DNA from: JBDTSW01 sp963797835
Lineage (GTDB): Bacteria > Actinomycetota > Thermoleophilia > Solirubrobacterales > 70-9
Length of the DNA stretch: 64,000 nt
Assembly (NCBI GenBank): GCA_963797835.1
Contig: CAWCRN010000019.1
Coordinates: forward strand, 62,001-126,000
Reading direction: 5' to 3'
Shown here: positions 37,452 to 46,934 of the stretch, in pieces
How the letters are laid out: every line of letters starts with the position of its first letter
How positions within the stretch are numbered: the first letter of the stretch is position 1
Position numbers and translations under genes: made by a program
The notes under the pieces: generated by a model
The model's input: only the letters and a program-made list of their open reading frames with translations
Databases searched by the model: none
Told to the model about the DNA's origin: nothing

Positions 37452-38576
37452 ATGGCGTCGATGAGGACTCAGCAGATCGTGTTCGCGGCCGTCGTCACGT
37501 CGCTTGTGATCGCCGCCGGCGCGCGCGCCGGCGGTGGTGGCGTCGAGCCGGGCGATCCGCCCAAGGTCACGGACGTCCGCTGCCTCTCCGACTGCGCCGG
37601 CATCCGCAAGGCCACCTTCGGCTCGCGGATCGAGCTGACCGGGCGCCGGCTGGGCGACATGGAGTCCGTCTCCTTCGAGGAGGCCGTCGGCGGGCGCATC
37701 GAGGCTGCCGCGCTCACCGCGCGGCCGGGCTCGGTCAGCGCCAGGGTGCCGGACGGAGCGCGGACCGGCAGGCCGCACGCCGTGGACAGCACCGGCGATC
37801 ACTACCCATCCCCGGTGGAACTGGTGATCGTCGACCCCGACGACATCCCGGACGACGAGGGCTTCGAACTGCGCTCGATCGAGGCCAAGCCGCGAGACGC
37901 GTTCGTGTTCGGCGAGCGCGACCCGGCCGCCAAGTACACGTTCAAGGGCGCCGAGGCCGATCTGGTGGTCGAGGTCGTGAACCTCGAGAACGACAAGGTG
38001 ATCCGCACCATCGTCAGGCGGAACATGGAGCCGTACGTCGAGCACACGACCCGCTGGAACGGCAGGCGGCAAAACGGCACGGACGCCGGCAACGGCAGGT
38101 ACCGCTTCAGGGTCGGGCTGCGCAGCGGCGGCGCCAGCCACTCATCGAACGAGGCGCGGTTCCAGCTCCACGACCACATCTTCCCGATCCGCGCCCGCCA
38201 CAGCTACGGCGACGGGATCGGCGCCGGGCGCGGCCACCAGGGCCAGGACGTGTTCGCGAAGTGCGGCTCGAAGCTGGTCGCCGCCCGTGCCGGCAAGGTG
38301 CAGTGGAAGCAGTACCACTCGGCCGCCGGCTACTACCTGGTGATCGACACCAAGGGAACCGGCCGCGACTACGCCTACATGCACATGAAGCGGAAGGGCC
38401 GGCCCAACGAGGGCAAGTCGGTGAAGACGGGTGAGCGGATCGGCCAGGTCTCGGATACCGGCAACGCCAGCGGCTGCCACCTGCACTTCGAGATCTGGTC
38501 GGCGCCGGGCTGGTACGAGGGCGGGCACTTCACCAACCCCACCGACGATCTCAGGCGCTGGGACCGCTACAGCTGA
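37452..38576 (+). CDS. Secreted M23-family peptidase (LytM-type), paralogue 1
   Basis: 374 residues. A signal peptide precedes an IPT/TIG-like Ig domain (VTDVRCLSDCAGIRKATFG), a FlgD-like Ig segment (RWNGRRQNGTDAGNGRYRF) and a C-terminal M23 domain. The zinc ligands are in GHQGQDVFAKCG (H...D) and HLHFEIW (HxH); DYAYMHM carries the catalytic His. These enzymes cut peptidoglycan cross-bridges or bind cell wall. Intact and followed by a closely similar gene, so a tandem duplication. Confidence 0.9.
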   Translation: MASMRTQQIVFAAVVTSLVIAAGARAGGGGVEPGDPPKVTDVRCLSDCAGIRKATFGSRIELTGRRLGDMESVSFEEAVGGRIEAAALTARPGSVSARVPDGARTGRPHAVDSTGDHYPSPVELVIVDPDDIPDDEGFELRSIEAKPRDAFVFGERDPAAKYTFKGAEADLVVEVVNLENDKVIRTIVRRNMEPYVEHTTRWNGRRQNGTDAGNGRYRFRVGLRSGGASHSSNEARFQLHDHIFPIRARHSYGDGIGAGRGHQGQDVFAKCGSKLVAARAGKVQWKQYHSAAGYYLVIDTKGTGRDYAYMHMKRKGRPNEGKSVKTGERIGQVSDTGNASGCHLHFEIWSAPGWYEGGHFTNPTDDLRRWDRYS

Positions 38577-38601
38577 TCCGCTCGGGCGCTGGTCGGCTGC
38601 C

Positions 38602-38607
38602 TATCCT
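38602..38607 (+). promoter_or_regulatory. -10 element for the second M23 gene
   Basis: TATCCT lies 6 nt before an ATC codon at 38614, the same spacing as TATCCT before the ctaA ATG. Confidence 0.4.
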
Positions 38608-38613
38608 GCCGCC

Positions 38614-39747
38614 ATCGCTCACGGGGCCAGACACGCGATCGGCCCGGCGCTCGCCGTGCTCGGCGCTTCGCTGGCCGCCGCCGCCCTCACCGCGCCTCCC
38701 GCCGCCGATGGCGCGGGACACCCGCGGCCAGGCGACCTGCGCTGCCTGTCGGAGTGTGCCGGGCTGCGGGCCGCCGCCGTCGGCGGCAAGGTCCGCCTGA
38801 GCGGCCACCGGCTGGGGCGAGTGAGCGAGGTCAAGTTCGTCGGCGAGGCCGGACCACTGGTCGTCGCGCCCGATCGCGCGGAGCCCAAGCAGGTGGTGGC
38901 GACGGTGCCCGCGGGGGCCGCGAGCGGGCTCGTTCGCATCGCCAACCCCACGGGCGGCACCTTCGCCTCGAAGCGAGCGCTGCGGGTAGCGGGCCCGGGC
39001 GAGGTCCCGAACGCCTTCAAGCTGCTCGACTCCCAGGTTCGCCCGCAGCATGCCTTCTTCGACCAGGCGGATCCGATTCGCGTGCGCTACCGCTTCGAGG
39101 CAGCGGAGCGAATCGGGGTGCGGGTCGAGGTGATGCGGGTCGAGGGCAAGAAGGTGGTCCGGGCGTTCCGCCGGCCCAACCGGCTTCCCTACACGCGCTA
39201 CGAGCGGAGCTGGAGCGGCCTCGAGAACGACGGCGACGTCGCCGACGACGGGGCATACCGCTTCCGCGTCGGCGCCTTCGGGGAGCGCACGACGGCCGCC
39301 GGGCAGCTGAAGCTCCACGGCTACAAGTTCCCCGTCCGGGGCGGTCACGGCTACGGCGGCTACCTCCAGAGCTTCGGCGCGCCGCGAAGCGGCGGCCGTC
39401 GCCACCAGGGCCAGGACGTGTACGCCGGGTGCGGGACCAAGCTCGAGGCCGCCCGAGGCGGGAAGGTTCAGGCGAAGGCCTATGACTCGGCGCTCTACGG
39501 CCACTACGTCGTGATCGACATCGCCAAGAGCGGCGCGGACCACATGTACGCGCACATGCCCTCGCCATCCCCGTTCGGGCACGGAGACCGCGTCCACACC
39601 GGGCAGCGGATCGGCGCGGTGGGCAGGACCGGCAACGCCCGCACCACGCCCTGCCACCTCCACTTCGAGATCTGGCCGAACGGGTGGCGCAACGGCTCGC
39701 CCGTGAACCCCTTGGGGCCACTCAGGAGCTGGGACGGCTGGTCGTGA
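38614..39747 (+). CDS. Secreted M23-family peptidase (LytM-type), paralogue 2, possible ATC start
   Basis: About 377 residues with the same layout as the preceding gene: LRCLSECAGLRAAAVGG, YTRYERSWSGLENDGD...AYRFRVG, HQGQDVYAGCG, DHMYAHM and CHLHFEIW. All M23 zinc and catalytic residues are present. No ATG, GTG or TTG stands at the beginning of the signal peptide. Reading from ATC 38614 gives a complete one (AHGARHAIGPALAVLG...), whereas the next candidate, GTG 38658, would remove its basic part. Either a leaderless ATC start or an ATG misread is implied. It is coupled to the flippase gene by GTGA. Confidence 0.82.
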   Translation: MAHGARHAIGPALAVLGASLAAAALTAPPAADGAGHPRPGDLRCLSECAGLRAAAVGGKVRLSGHRLGRVSEVKFVGEAGPLVVAPDRAEPKQVVATVPAGAASGLVRIANPTGGTFASKRALRVAGPGEVPNAFKLLDSQVRPQHAFFDQADPIRVRYRFEAAERIGVRVEVMRVEGKKVVRAFRRPNRLPYTRYERSWSGLENDGDVADDGAYRFRVGAFGERTTAAGQLKLHGYKFPVRGGHGYGGYLQSFGAPRSGGRRHQGQDVYAGCGTKLEAARGGKVQAKAYDSALYGHYVVIDIAKSGADHMYAHMPSPSPFGHGDRVHTGQRIGAVGRTGNARTTPCHLHFEIWPNGWRNGSPVNPLGPLRSWDGWS

Positions 39748-41129
39748 GCGAGCGCGCGGCGGCGGAGGCCCGCAGCTACGGCATCGCGGCCGGGATGCTC
39801 ACGGCCGCGCTGGCCACCGCCGGCCTGCTCACATACGGGTTCTTCGCCCTCGCATCGCACTCGCTGAGCGCCGATGACTACGGCCTGATCGTGGTCATGT
39901 GGTCGGTGGTGTTCATCCTCGTCTCGGTGCTGTTTCGCCCGGTCGAGCAGCTCGCCTCGCGGACCATCGCCGAGCTGGAGACCCGCGGCGAGCACATCGG
40001 CCACGCGATGCGCGTCGCGGGGGCGATCCAGGCAGGGCTCGCCACGCTGTTCGTCGCGCTCGCCTTCGCCTTCCGGGGTCCGATCCAGGACGACCTGCTG
40101 GAGGGAAACGAGTTCCTGTTCTACGCGATGGTCGGCTCGGTGCTCGCCTTCGGCGCCAGCTTCCTCGCCCGCGGCTTCCTCGCGGGCGAGCGGAGGTTCG
40201 GGCTCTTCTCGCTCCTGCTGATCATCGACGGCGCCGGGAGGCTGGCCTTCGCCCTGGCCGTTGCGGTCGGGATCGCCGAGGGCGTGGACCCCATCGCGCT
40301 CGGCGTGATCGTGGGCCCCACCCTCAGCCTGCTCGTCGTTCCCGCCGCGGTGCGAAGCCCGCGGCCCGGGTCGCCGGCCGCGGGGGCGACGGGCAGCGAG
40401 CCCGAGGCCCCGCGCATGGACACCCCCGCGTTCACCGTCGCGCACGGGGCCGGATTCGCGGCCGCGGTGCTCCTGATCATGCTCTCCGAGCAGGTCTTCC
40501 TCTCCAGCGGGGCCCTCTTCGCCCGCGCCGAGGCCGGGGCGGCCGCCGCCGGCTTCATGTTCAACATCATGATGGTGGCCCGGGCGCCGGTGGTGCTGTT
40601 CCAGGCGGTCGCCGCCAGCCTGCTCCCCCACCTGACCCGCCTTCGCTCGAAGGGCGACGAGTCAAGCGACGACGCCTTTCGCATGTCGGTGCGGCTGACC
40701 ATCCTCGTGATCGCGGGGCTCAGTGCGCTCCTGGCGCTGGTGCTGCTGGCCGCCGGGCCCGACCTGATGCAGATCGCGTTCGGCGACAAGTTCACCTACG
40801 ACCGCGAGGGCCTCGTGATCGTCGCCGTCGGGATGGGCTTCTACCTATCCGCGGCCACCCTGAACCAGGCCGCGCTGGCCCAGGGCCAGGCGCGCCGGGC
40901 CGCGGCCTGCTGGGTGGCGTGCGCGATCGGGTTCATCGTCTGGAACCTCGTGGGCGAGGGCGACGTATTCCGCCAGGTCGAGGTCGGGTTCGCGGTGGGC
41001 GCGGCGGCCCTGTGCGGCCTGCTCTACCTCCTCTACCGGAGCCCGCATCCGCACGCCGAGGACCTGCTGGCCCCCGATTCCCCGCGCGAGATCGAGGCAC
41101 GGCTGGCGGCCGCGGACGACGTGGCCTAA
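39744..41129 (+). CDS. Polysaccharide flippase-like membrane protein (MOP superfamily)
   Basis: 461 residues with about 12-14 predicted helices: GLLTYGFFALASHSLSADDYG and LFRPVEQLASRTIAE at the N-terminus, LARGFLAGERRFG and LFQAVAASLLPHLTRL in the middle. This resembles Wzx/MurJ-type exporters of lipid-linked oligosaccharides. The substrate is unknown. It is translationally coupled to the second M23 gene, suggesting an envelope role, and is followed by a hairpin shared with guaA. Confidence 0.78.
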   Translation: MSERAAAEARSYGIAAGMLTAALATAGLLTYGFFALASHSLSADDYGLIVVMWSVVFILVSVLFRPVEQLASRTIAELETRGEHIGHAMRVAGAIQAGLATLFVALAFAFRGPIQDDLLEGNEFLFYAMVGSVLAFGASFLARGFLAGERRFGLFSLLLIIDGAGRLAFALAVAVGIAEGVDPIALGVIVGPTLSLLVVPAAVRSPRPGSPAAGATGSEPEAPRMDTPAFTVAHGAGFAAAVLLIMLSEQVFLSSGALFARAEAGAAAAGFMFNIMMVARAPVVLFQAVAASLLPHLTRLRSKGDESSDDAFRMSVRLTILVIAGLSALLALVLLAAGPDLMQIAFGDKFTYDREGLVIVAVGMGFYLSAATLNQAALAQGQARRAAACWVACAIGFIVWNLVGEGDVFRQVEVGFAVGAAALCGLLYLLYRSPHPHAEDLLAPDSPREIEARLAAADDVA

Positions 41130-41137
41130 CGGACGGC

Positions 41138-41162
41138 GCCGACCGGGTTGGCGCCGGTCGGC
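41138..41162. terminator. Hairpin between convergent flippase and guaA genes
   Basis: GCCGACCGG and CCGGTCGGC form a perfect 9-bp stem around a 7-nt loop. There is no T-run, but its place between two convergent stops suggests a shared termination or RNA-end structure. Confidence 0.5.
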
Positions 41163-41166
41163 GTGG

Positions 41167-42843
41167 CTATTCCCACTCGATGGTCGCCGGCGGCTTCGAC
41201 GAGACGTCGAGCGCGACCCTGTTGACGCCGGGCACCTCGTTGATGATCCGGCTCGAGACCCGCTCGAGCAGGTCGTAGGGAAGGCGCGCCCAGTCGGCCG
41301 TCATGGCGTCGTCGGAGGTGACCGCGCGGATCACGATCGGGTAGGCGTAGGTGCGCCCGTCGCCCTGGACGCCGACCGAGCGAACCACCGGCAGCACGCA
41401 GAAGGACTGCCAAAGCTCGCGGTAGAGGCCGGCCGCCCGGACCTCCTCCTGGAGGATCGCGTCGGCGTCGCGCAGGATCTCGAGGCGCTCGCGGTTGACC
41501 TCGCCGCCCACGATCCGTATGCCCAGCCCCGGGCCCGGAAACGGCTGGCGCCAGACGAGCCGGTCGGGCAGGCCGAGCTCCGCGGCGACCGCACGGACCT
41601 CGTCCTTGAACAGCATCCGCAGCGGCTCGACCAGATCGAAGTCGAGGTCCTCGGGGAGCCCGCCGACGTTGTGGTGTGACTTGATGGTCGCCGCGGCGTG
41701 GCCGTCGCCGCCGGATTCGATGACGTCCGAGTAGAGCGTTCCCTGGACCAGGAACCGGGCGTCCTCGAGCTTCTCGGCCTCCTCCTCGAAGACGCGGATG
41801 AACTCCTCGCCGATGATCTTGCGCTTCCGCTCGGGCTCGTCAACCCCGGCGAGCCGGTTGATGAACCGGTCCTCGGCACGGACGTGGACCAGGCGGGCGC
41901 CGAGCTGATCGCGGAATGCCTCCACGACCTGGTCGGCCTCGTCCTTCCGCATGAGCCCGTGGTCGACGAGAACGCAGGTGAGTTGGTCGCCGACGGCCCG
42001 GTGGACGAGCGCCGCGGCCGTCGCCGAGTCCACGCCGCCCGAAAGGCCGCAGATGACGCCGGCGTCGCCGACCTGCGCGCGTATCCGCTCGACCTGCTCC
42101 TCGATGACGGAGGCCGGAGACCAGCGCTCCTCGCAACCGGCGATGTCGCGCAGGAAGCGCTCGAGGATCTGCGTCCCGTAGGGGGTGTGAACGACCTCGG
42201 GGTGAAACTGGATCCCGTAAAGGCCGCGCTCGGGGCTCTCGAATGCGGCGACCGGCGAGCCTGGGCTCGCCGCCAGCGCCGTGAAGCCCTCGGGGGGCTC
42301 GAACACCGAGTCGCGGTGGCTCATCCAGGCCTGCTGCTCGGCGGGCAGATCGCGAAGCAGCTCTCCCCCGTCCCCCGAGAGGGTCAGCTCGGTGCGGCCG
42401 AACTCGCCCGCGTCGGCGCCCTCGACGCGGCCGCCCAGCACTTGGACCATCGCCTGCATCCCGTAGCAGATGCCCAGCACCGGCACGCCCAGGTCGAGCA
42501 GCTCTCGGCGCAGCTTTGGCGCGCCCTCGGAGTAGACGGAGGCGGGGCCACCCGAGAGCACCAGGGCTGCCGGGCGACGGTTCGTGATCCGATCCAGCTG
42601 GACGTCGTGGGGCAGCATCTCGGCGAACACCCCGCACTCGCGGATGCGGCGCGCGATCAGCTGCGAGTACTGCCCGCCGAAGTCGAGGACCAGAACCTCC
42701 TCGGGGCCGGCCGCAACGGCGCGATCCTCCGGCGTCAGCTCGCTGACGGCCGGCTCCGCGGGCAGCTCGGGATCGCCCAGGGCGATCTCGCGCGGCCGGG
42801 CGCCGGCGGAGGCCGACTGGCCAACGCCCGAGCGGCTAGTCAT
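41167..42843 (-). CDS. guaA: GMP synthase (glutamine-hydrolysing)
   Basis: 558 residues, frame intact. The N-terminal glutaminase has DFGGQYSQLIARR, the Cys nucleophile in LGICYGMQAM and His/Glu in IQFHPEVVHTP. The ATP pyrophosphatase has GLSGGVDSATAAAL, and the C-terminal dimerisation domain ends PPATIEWE. It converts XMP to GMP. About 50 residues precede the glutaminase core. The ATG overlaps the guaB3 stop by 8 nt. Confidence 0.97.
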   Translation of the reverse strand: MTSRSGVGQSASAGARPREIALGDPELPAEPAVSELTPEDRAVAAGPEEVLVLDFGGQYSQLIARRIRECGVFAEMLPHDVQLDRITNRRPAALVLSGGPASVYSEGAPKLRRELLDLGVPVLGICYGMQAMVQVLGGRVEGADAGEFGRTELTLSGDGGELLRDLPAEQQAWMSHRDSVFEPPEGFTALAASPGSPVAAFESPERGLYGIQFHPEVVHTPYGTQILERFLRDIAGCEERWSPASVIEEQVERIRAQVGDAGVICGLSGGVDSATAAALVHRAVGDQLTCVLVDHGLMRKDEADQVVEAFRDQLGARLVHVRAEDRFINRLAGVDEPERKRKIIGEEFIRVFEEEAEKLEDARFLVQGTLYSDVIESGGDGHAAATIKSHHNVGGLPEDLDFDLVEPLRMLFKDEVRAVAAELGLPDRLVWRQPFPGPGLGIRIVGGEVNRERLEILRDADAILQEEVRAAGLYRELWQSFCVLPVVRSVGVQGDGRTYAYPIVIRAVTSDDAMTADWARLPYDLLERVSSRIINEVPGVNRVALDVSSKPPATIEWE

Positions 42844-44041
42844 CCGATGCGGCGACCCCCGCGGCGACGACCGCCCGGCCGTTCGAGCCCATGCCCACCG
42901 ACTGCTCCTGCTGGAGCTTCTTGCCCTCGGTCTGGAGCGCCGGGGCGACCATCACCTCGGCCCGCTGGAAGTCGCGGATGTCCTCGTAGCCGCAGGTGGC
43001 CATCGAGGTCCGAAGCGCCCCGATCAGGTTGAAGGTGCCGTCGTTCTCGTGGGCGGGGCCGTTGAGGATCTGCTCGAGGGTCCCGTCCTGCACGGTCTTC
43101 ACTCGCGTGCCGCGCGGGAGCGAGGGGTGGAACGTCGCCATCCCCCAGTGGAAGCCGCGGCCCGGGGCCTCCTTGGCGCGGGCCAGGGGCGAGCCGATCA
43201 TCACCGCGTCCGCGCCACAGGCGATCGCCTTCGACAGGTCGCCGCCGGTGCGCATGCCGCCGTCGGCGATCACGTTGCAGTACTCGCCGGTCTCGAGCAT
43301 GTGCTGCGAGCGAGCCTCGGCGACGTCGGCGATCGCCGTCGCCTGCGGGACGCCGATGCCCAGCACCCCGCGGGTGGTGCAGGCCGCGCCGGGGCCGACA
43401 CCGACCAGGACGCCGGCGGCGCCGGTGCGCATCAGGTGAAGCCCGGTGTTGTAGGAGGCGCAGCCGCCGAGGATGCACGGAACCGGGACCTCGCCGATGA
43501 ATTCCTTGAGGTTGAGGGGCTCGGACTTCTGCGAGACGTGCTCGGCGGAGATCACCGTCCCCTGGATCACGAGGACGTCGAGTCCGGCCTCGAGCGCGAC
43601 CTCGTAGTACTCGGTGACCTTCTGGGGAGTGAGCGAGCCGGCCGCGACGGCGCCGGCGGCCTTGATCTCCTCGACGCGCTTTGCGATCAGCTCGGGCTTG
43701 ACCGGCGCCTGGTAGACCTCCTGCATCAGGGCGGTGGCCTTCTGCGGGGGCGCCTTCGCGATGCGGTCGAGCTCGGCGTCCGCGTCCTCGTAGCGCGACC
43801 AGATGCCCTCGAGGTTCAGCACTCCCAGGCCGCCCTGCGCGCCGATCAGGGCCGCCGTGGTGGGCGAGACCACGCCGTCCATCGCCGAGGCCAGGAGCGG
43901 CAGCTCGAACCGGTAGTGGCCGAGCGTCCATGAGATGTCCACGTCGTCGGGGTCGCGCGTGCGCCGCGAGGGCACGATCGCGATGTCGTCGAACCCATAG
44001 GCGCGACGCCCCTTCTTGCCGCGGCCGATCTCTACTTCCAC
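42836..44041 (-). CDS. guaB3: IMP dehydrogenase-related protein GuaB3
   Basis: 401 residues in an IMPDH-type TIM barrel without CBS domains. It has YGFDDIAIVPSRRTRD, LPLLASAMDGVVSP, the Cys loop GPGAACTTRGVLG, VIADGGMRTGGDLSKAIACG and the flap GRGFHWGMATFHPSLPRG. Actinobacterial genomes usually carry this paralogue beside guaB; it sits directly before guaA here. GTG 44041 is preferred, with GAAGGA 8 nt upstream; an upstream in-frame TTG would add 16 residues. Confidence 0.9.
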   Translation of the reverse strand: MEVEIGRGKKGRRAYGFDDIAIVPSRRTRDPDDVDISWTLGHYRFELPLLASAMDGVVSPTTAALIGAQGGLGVLNLEGIWSRYEDADAELDRIAKAPPQKATALMQEVYQAPVKPELIAKRVEEIKAAGAVAAGSLTPQKVTEYYEVALEAGLDVLVIQGTVISAEHVSQKSEPLNLKEFIGEVPVPCILGGCASYNTGLHLMRTGAAGVLVGVGPGAACTTRGVLGIGVPQATAIADVAEARSQHMLETGEYCNVIADGGMRTGGDLSKAIACGADAVMIGSPLARAKEAPGRGFHWGMATFHPSLPRGTRVKTVQDGTLEQILNGPAHENDGTFNLIGALRTSMATCGYEDIRDFQRAEVMVAPALQTEGKKLQQEQSVGMGSNGRAVVAAGVAASDD

Positions 44042-44128
44042 TGCCTGAATCCTTCCCTTGCCAGGGGGGCAAATCTGCTTTCGCGACAAAGGTCGCTCAT
44101 CCGAATGCCTTCCATCTGCGAAGCATCC

Positions 44129-44134
44129 AGGCTA
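44129..44134 (-). promoter_or_regulatory. -10 element for guaB3-guaA
   Basis: TAGCCT on the minus strand lies between the intrinsic terminator at 44151 and the guaB3 start, leaving a leader of about 80 nt. Confidence 0.35.
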
Positions 44135-44150
44135 TGCGTGGGCGCGGACG

Positions 44151-44173
44151 AAAAAGCCCCGCGTTCGCGGGGC
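44151..44173 (-). terminator. Rho-independent terminator after the fruK-type gene
   Basis: On the minus strand GCCCCGCG-AA-CGCGGGGC is followed directly by TTTTT. This is the only hairpin with a clear T-run I found in the window. It lies between the kinase stop (44258) and guaB3, so it should end the upstream transcript and insulate the purine operon. Confidence 0.85.
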
Positions 44174-44257
44174 CTGAAAGCCGGAAACTGCGGGCTCTGC
44201 GGGCGGAATCCCAACGCCCCGGCGATGATAACAGCGGTCAACCGCGCCCCGCGCGAC

Positions 44258-45257
44258 TCAGCCGACGCCCGCCGGCACCTCCAGCTCGCGAACCGCGACC
44301 TTGCCCACCAGCCGCTCGACCTCGGTGCGGTCGACGGTCCCGGCGCCGAAATGCTGCGTCGACTCGGCGCCGCACGCCACGCCGTGCACGAGGCAGTCGC
44401 GCGGCGAGGCCGCGTCGTAGCGCGCCGCCACGTACCCGGCCAGGAACGCGTCGCCCGAGCCCACCGTCGAGACGGGCTCGAGCGGGTCGATCTCGACCTC
44501 ATAGCGCGTGCCCCTCGGCGCCTCGCCGGCCTTGCGGCCCAGCGGCGCACCGTTCCCCTCCTCGCCCACGATCGCTACGCAGCCGTGGGTGCGGGTGATG
44601 ATGGCCTCCCCCGCTCCCATCTCGATCAGGCCCGCGAGGCCGGCGGCGAAGTCGGCGGGCCCGTCGAACTCGTGGCCCACGGCGCCCTCCGCCTCGAGCA
44701 CGTTCGGGCGCCACCACGGCGGGGCCCGCCCTGAGGCCACCGCGCATCGGCTCGCCGTCGGAGTCGAGCACGCACAGAACGCCCTGATCGCGCAGCCCCG
44801 TGATGAGGCGTGCGTAGATCTCGGGGTCGAGCCCCGGCGGGATGCTCCCCGCGATGACGCAGATCGTGGCGCCCTGCGCGAGGTAGAGCAGCTTCTCCTC
44901 GAACGCCTCGATCTCCCGCTCGGAGACCTCGGGCCCGCGCTCGTTGATCTCGGTCTGCTCGCCCGAGGTCGGGTCGATCACCGCGAGGTTGGTGCGGGAT
45001 TCCCCCTCGATCCGGGTGAAGTCGTTGAGGATCGACTCACCCGAGAGCAGCTCGAGGATGCGGTTGCCGGTCGCGCCGCCGGCCAGCCCGGTGGCGATCA
45101 CCGGCTTGCCGAGCAGCTTCAGCGCCCGCGCGACGTTGACGCCCTTGCCGCCCGCGGACGTCGTCGACTCGACGGCCCGGTGGCGGTGGCCAAGCCGGAA
45201 GCTGGGCACAGCGACCGTGCGGTCGATGGCAGCGTTGAGCGTGACGGTGAGGATCAA
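44258..45257 (-). CDS. 1-phosphofructokinase-type hexose kinase (PfkB family)
   Basis: Ribokinase-fold sugar-phosphate kinase of about 330 residues: TVTLNAAIDRTV, SAGGKGVNVARALKLLG, INERGPEVS and the catalytic STVGSGDAFLAGYV with the Asp base. This N-terminus is typical of FruK/LacC, so fructose-1-phosphate or tagatose-6-phosphate are the likely substrates; no PTS gene is adjacent to decide. One frameshift near 44735. The start is TTG 45257. Confidence 0.85.
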
Positions 45258-45306
45258 CTCTTCTTCAGCCTCTCTTCCCCGCGGAGACGATAGCCGGGCG
45301 CGGACA

Positions 45307-46545
45307 TCAGGGGTGGTCCCTGCGCCGCACCAACCAGACCGCGGGGATCACGATCACCAGCACGGCCGCGAGGGCGCCGAGCGCCATCAGCCCCCAGGCG
45401 CCGGCGCGGCTGCCGGGCAGGGCGGCGTCGATCCGCTCGATCAGGCTCGCCGCGTCGGCGGAGCGGGCGGCGAGGAGCGGCACCCTGGCCTCGCGGGCGC
45501 CGTCGACCGTGACGACGACCTGCCCGAGCCGGTCGCCCTCGCTCACGGGCCCCTCGACCTCGATCGGGACCCCCTCGGGCCGCACCTCGACGTCCTCGTC
45601 CTTTCGCAGCGTGAGGGTGACGCCGCGGGCGGCGACCAGCGGCACGGTCACGTCACGATCGATGATCGCCACGCGCTCGAGCACCTCGTCCTCGCGCACC
45701 ACCCGCTCCCGGGAGTAGAGCGAGAGCCCGTAACGAAGGAGCTCCAGCGTTCCCGCGTCGCGCTCGGCCTCGGAGGGAGCGCCGATCAGGGCGGACACCA
45801 CGGTCGCGCCGCGCTGCGCGGCGGAGCCCACGAGCACGTACCGGGCCCCGTCCGTGTAGCCGGTCTTGACGCCGCTCACGAAGGGCAGCTCGCGGACGAG
45901 GTTGTTGCGGTTGACGATCCGCCGTACCCGCTCGCCCTCGGTGAGGGTGATCTCGGGCGTATCGACGATCTTTCGCAGGACCGGATCGGAGCGGACCTCG
46001 ACGGCCAGGTCGGCGAGGTCCGAGACGGTCGTGTACTGGGTCGGGGCGTCGAAGCCGATCGGGTTCTCATACGAGGTCTCGTCGAGGCCGAGCTTCGAGG
46101 CCGCCCGGTTCATCTCCGCCACGAACGCGTCCTCGGAGCCCGCGGCGGCCACCGCGAGGGTGACGGCGGCGTCGTTGCCGCTGGCCAGCAGGAGGCCGTA
46201 GAGCAGGTCGCGCACCGAGGCCTGTTCGCCGTCACGCAGGCCCATCAGCGACTCGGCAGGGCCGGGCGTCGTAGGGGGCCGCCGTCACCACCTGGTCGAG
46301 GTCGAGGTCGCGCCGGGCCAGGTAGGCCGTCATCAGCTTGGTCGTGCTCGCCATCGGCAGCTCGCGCGTGCCGATCACGCGCCGTGAGGACGTCGCCGTC
46401 CTCCGCGTCGATCAAGACCCAGGAGGCGGCGGTCGGCTCCGGAGGGGGCTTGGCGGCGTGGGCTGGACCGGATGTCGCAGCGCCGAGGACAACAGCGATC
46501 AGCGCCGCGGCGAGCGCTCGCCGCGCGCCCGGCGCGGGTCCTCAG
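45307..46545 (-). CDS. D-alanyl-D-alanine carboxypeptidase (S11, DacA-type)
   Basis: Penicillin-binding protein of low mass. A signal peptide (ALIAVVLGAATSGPAHA), the SxxK motif in STTKLM, SGN in ASGND and KTG in SGVKTGYTDGA are all present. A C-terminal beta domain and a terminal membrane anchor (GLMALGALAAVLVIVIPAVWLV) follow. It trims the stem-peptide terminal D-Ala. Three frameshifts lie in the N-terminal third (near 46525, 46385 and 46265). No ATG, GTG or TTG is available near the signal peptide; a CTG overlapping the LysM stop (CTGA at 46545) is the likely start. Confidence 0.85.
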
Positions 46546-46883
46546 CGCAGCTTCAGGGTGCCCCCGGACGGCAGTGCCTGCGGGTCGATCTCGGGGTTCA
46601 GGTCCTCGAGGCGCTCCACCGGCACGCCCACCTCGGCCGCGATCCCGGCCAGCGTGTCGCCGGGCTGGACGACGTAGGTCTCGGCGGTCTGGTCCTGCGT
46701 CTGGGTTCGATCGGGGCCCTTGCCGGCCTGCTTGCCGTCGTCGCCGCCCGACGTGTCCAGCGAGCCCGAGATCACCACGAACAGGGCGATGGCGCAGGCC
46801 GCGACCGCCAGGACCGCCAGGATCCGGGCCAGCCAGTGACCGAAGCCCGCCTGCGCCGGTGGATTCATCGTGCTGCCGTCCAT
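46542..46883 (-). CDS. Membrane-anchored LysM protein
   Basis: 113 residues: one N-terminal helix (LARILAVLAVAACAIALFVV), a short Gly/Asp/Gln-rich linker and a single LysM domain (YVVQPGDTLAGIAAEVGVPV...LNPEIDP...GGTLKL). LysM binds the glycan chains of peptidoglycan. Its stop overlaps the probable CTG start of the carboxypeptidase, so the two wall proteins are coupled. ATG 46883 or 46868 may be used. Confidence 0.85.
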   Translation of the reverse strand: MDGSTMNPPAQAGFGHWLARILAVLAVAACAIALFVVISGSLDTSGGDDGKQAGKGPDRTQTQDQTAETYVVQPGDTLAGIAAEVGVPVERLEDLNPEIDPQALPSGGTLKLR

Positions 46884-46934
46884 TCGCTGCCCCGCTCTGG
46901 AATGCGATCTGGGGGCCGCCGATGGTACGCGCTA

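Noticed and set aside
44042..44150. A purine-type riboswitch or a 27-codon leader ORF ahead of guaB3
   Set aside because: No three-way junction or conserved riboswitch loops were seen. The short ORF overlaps the guaB3 start but has no supporting features.
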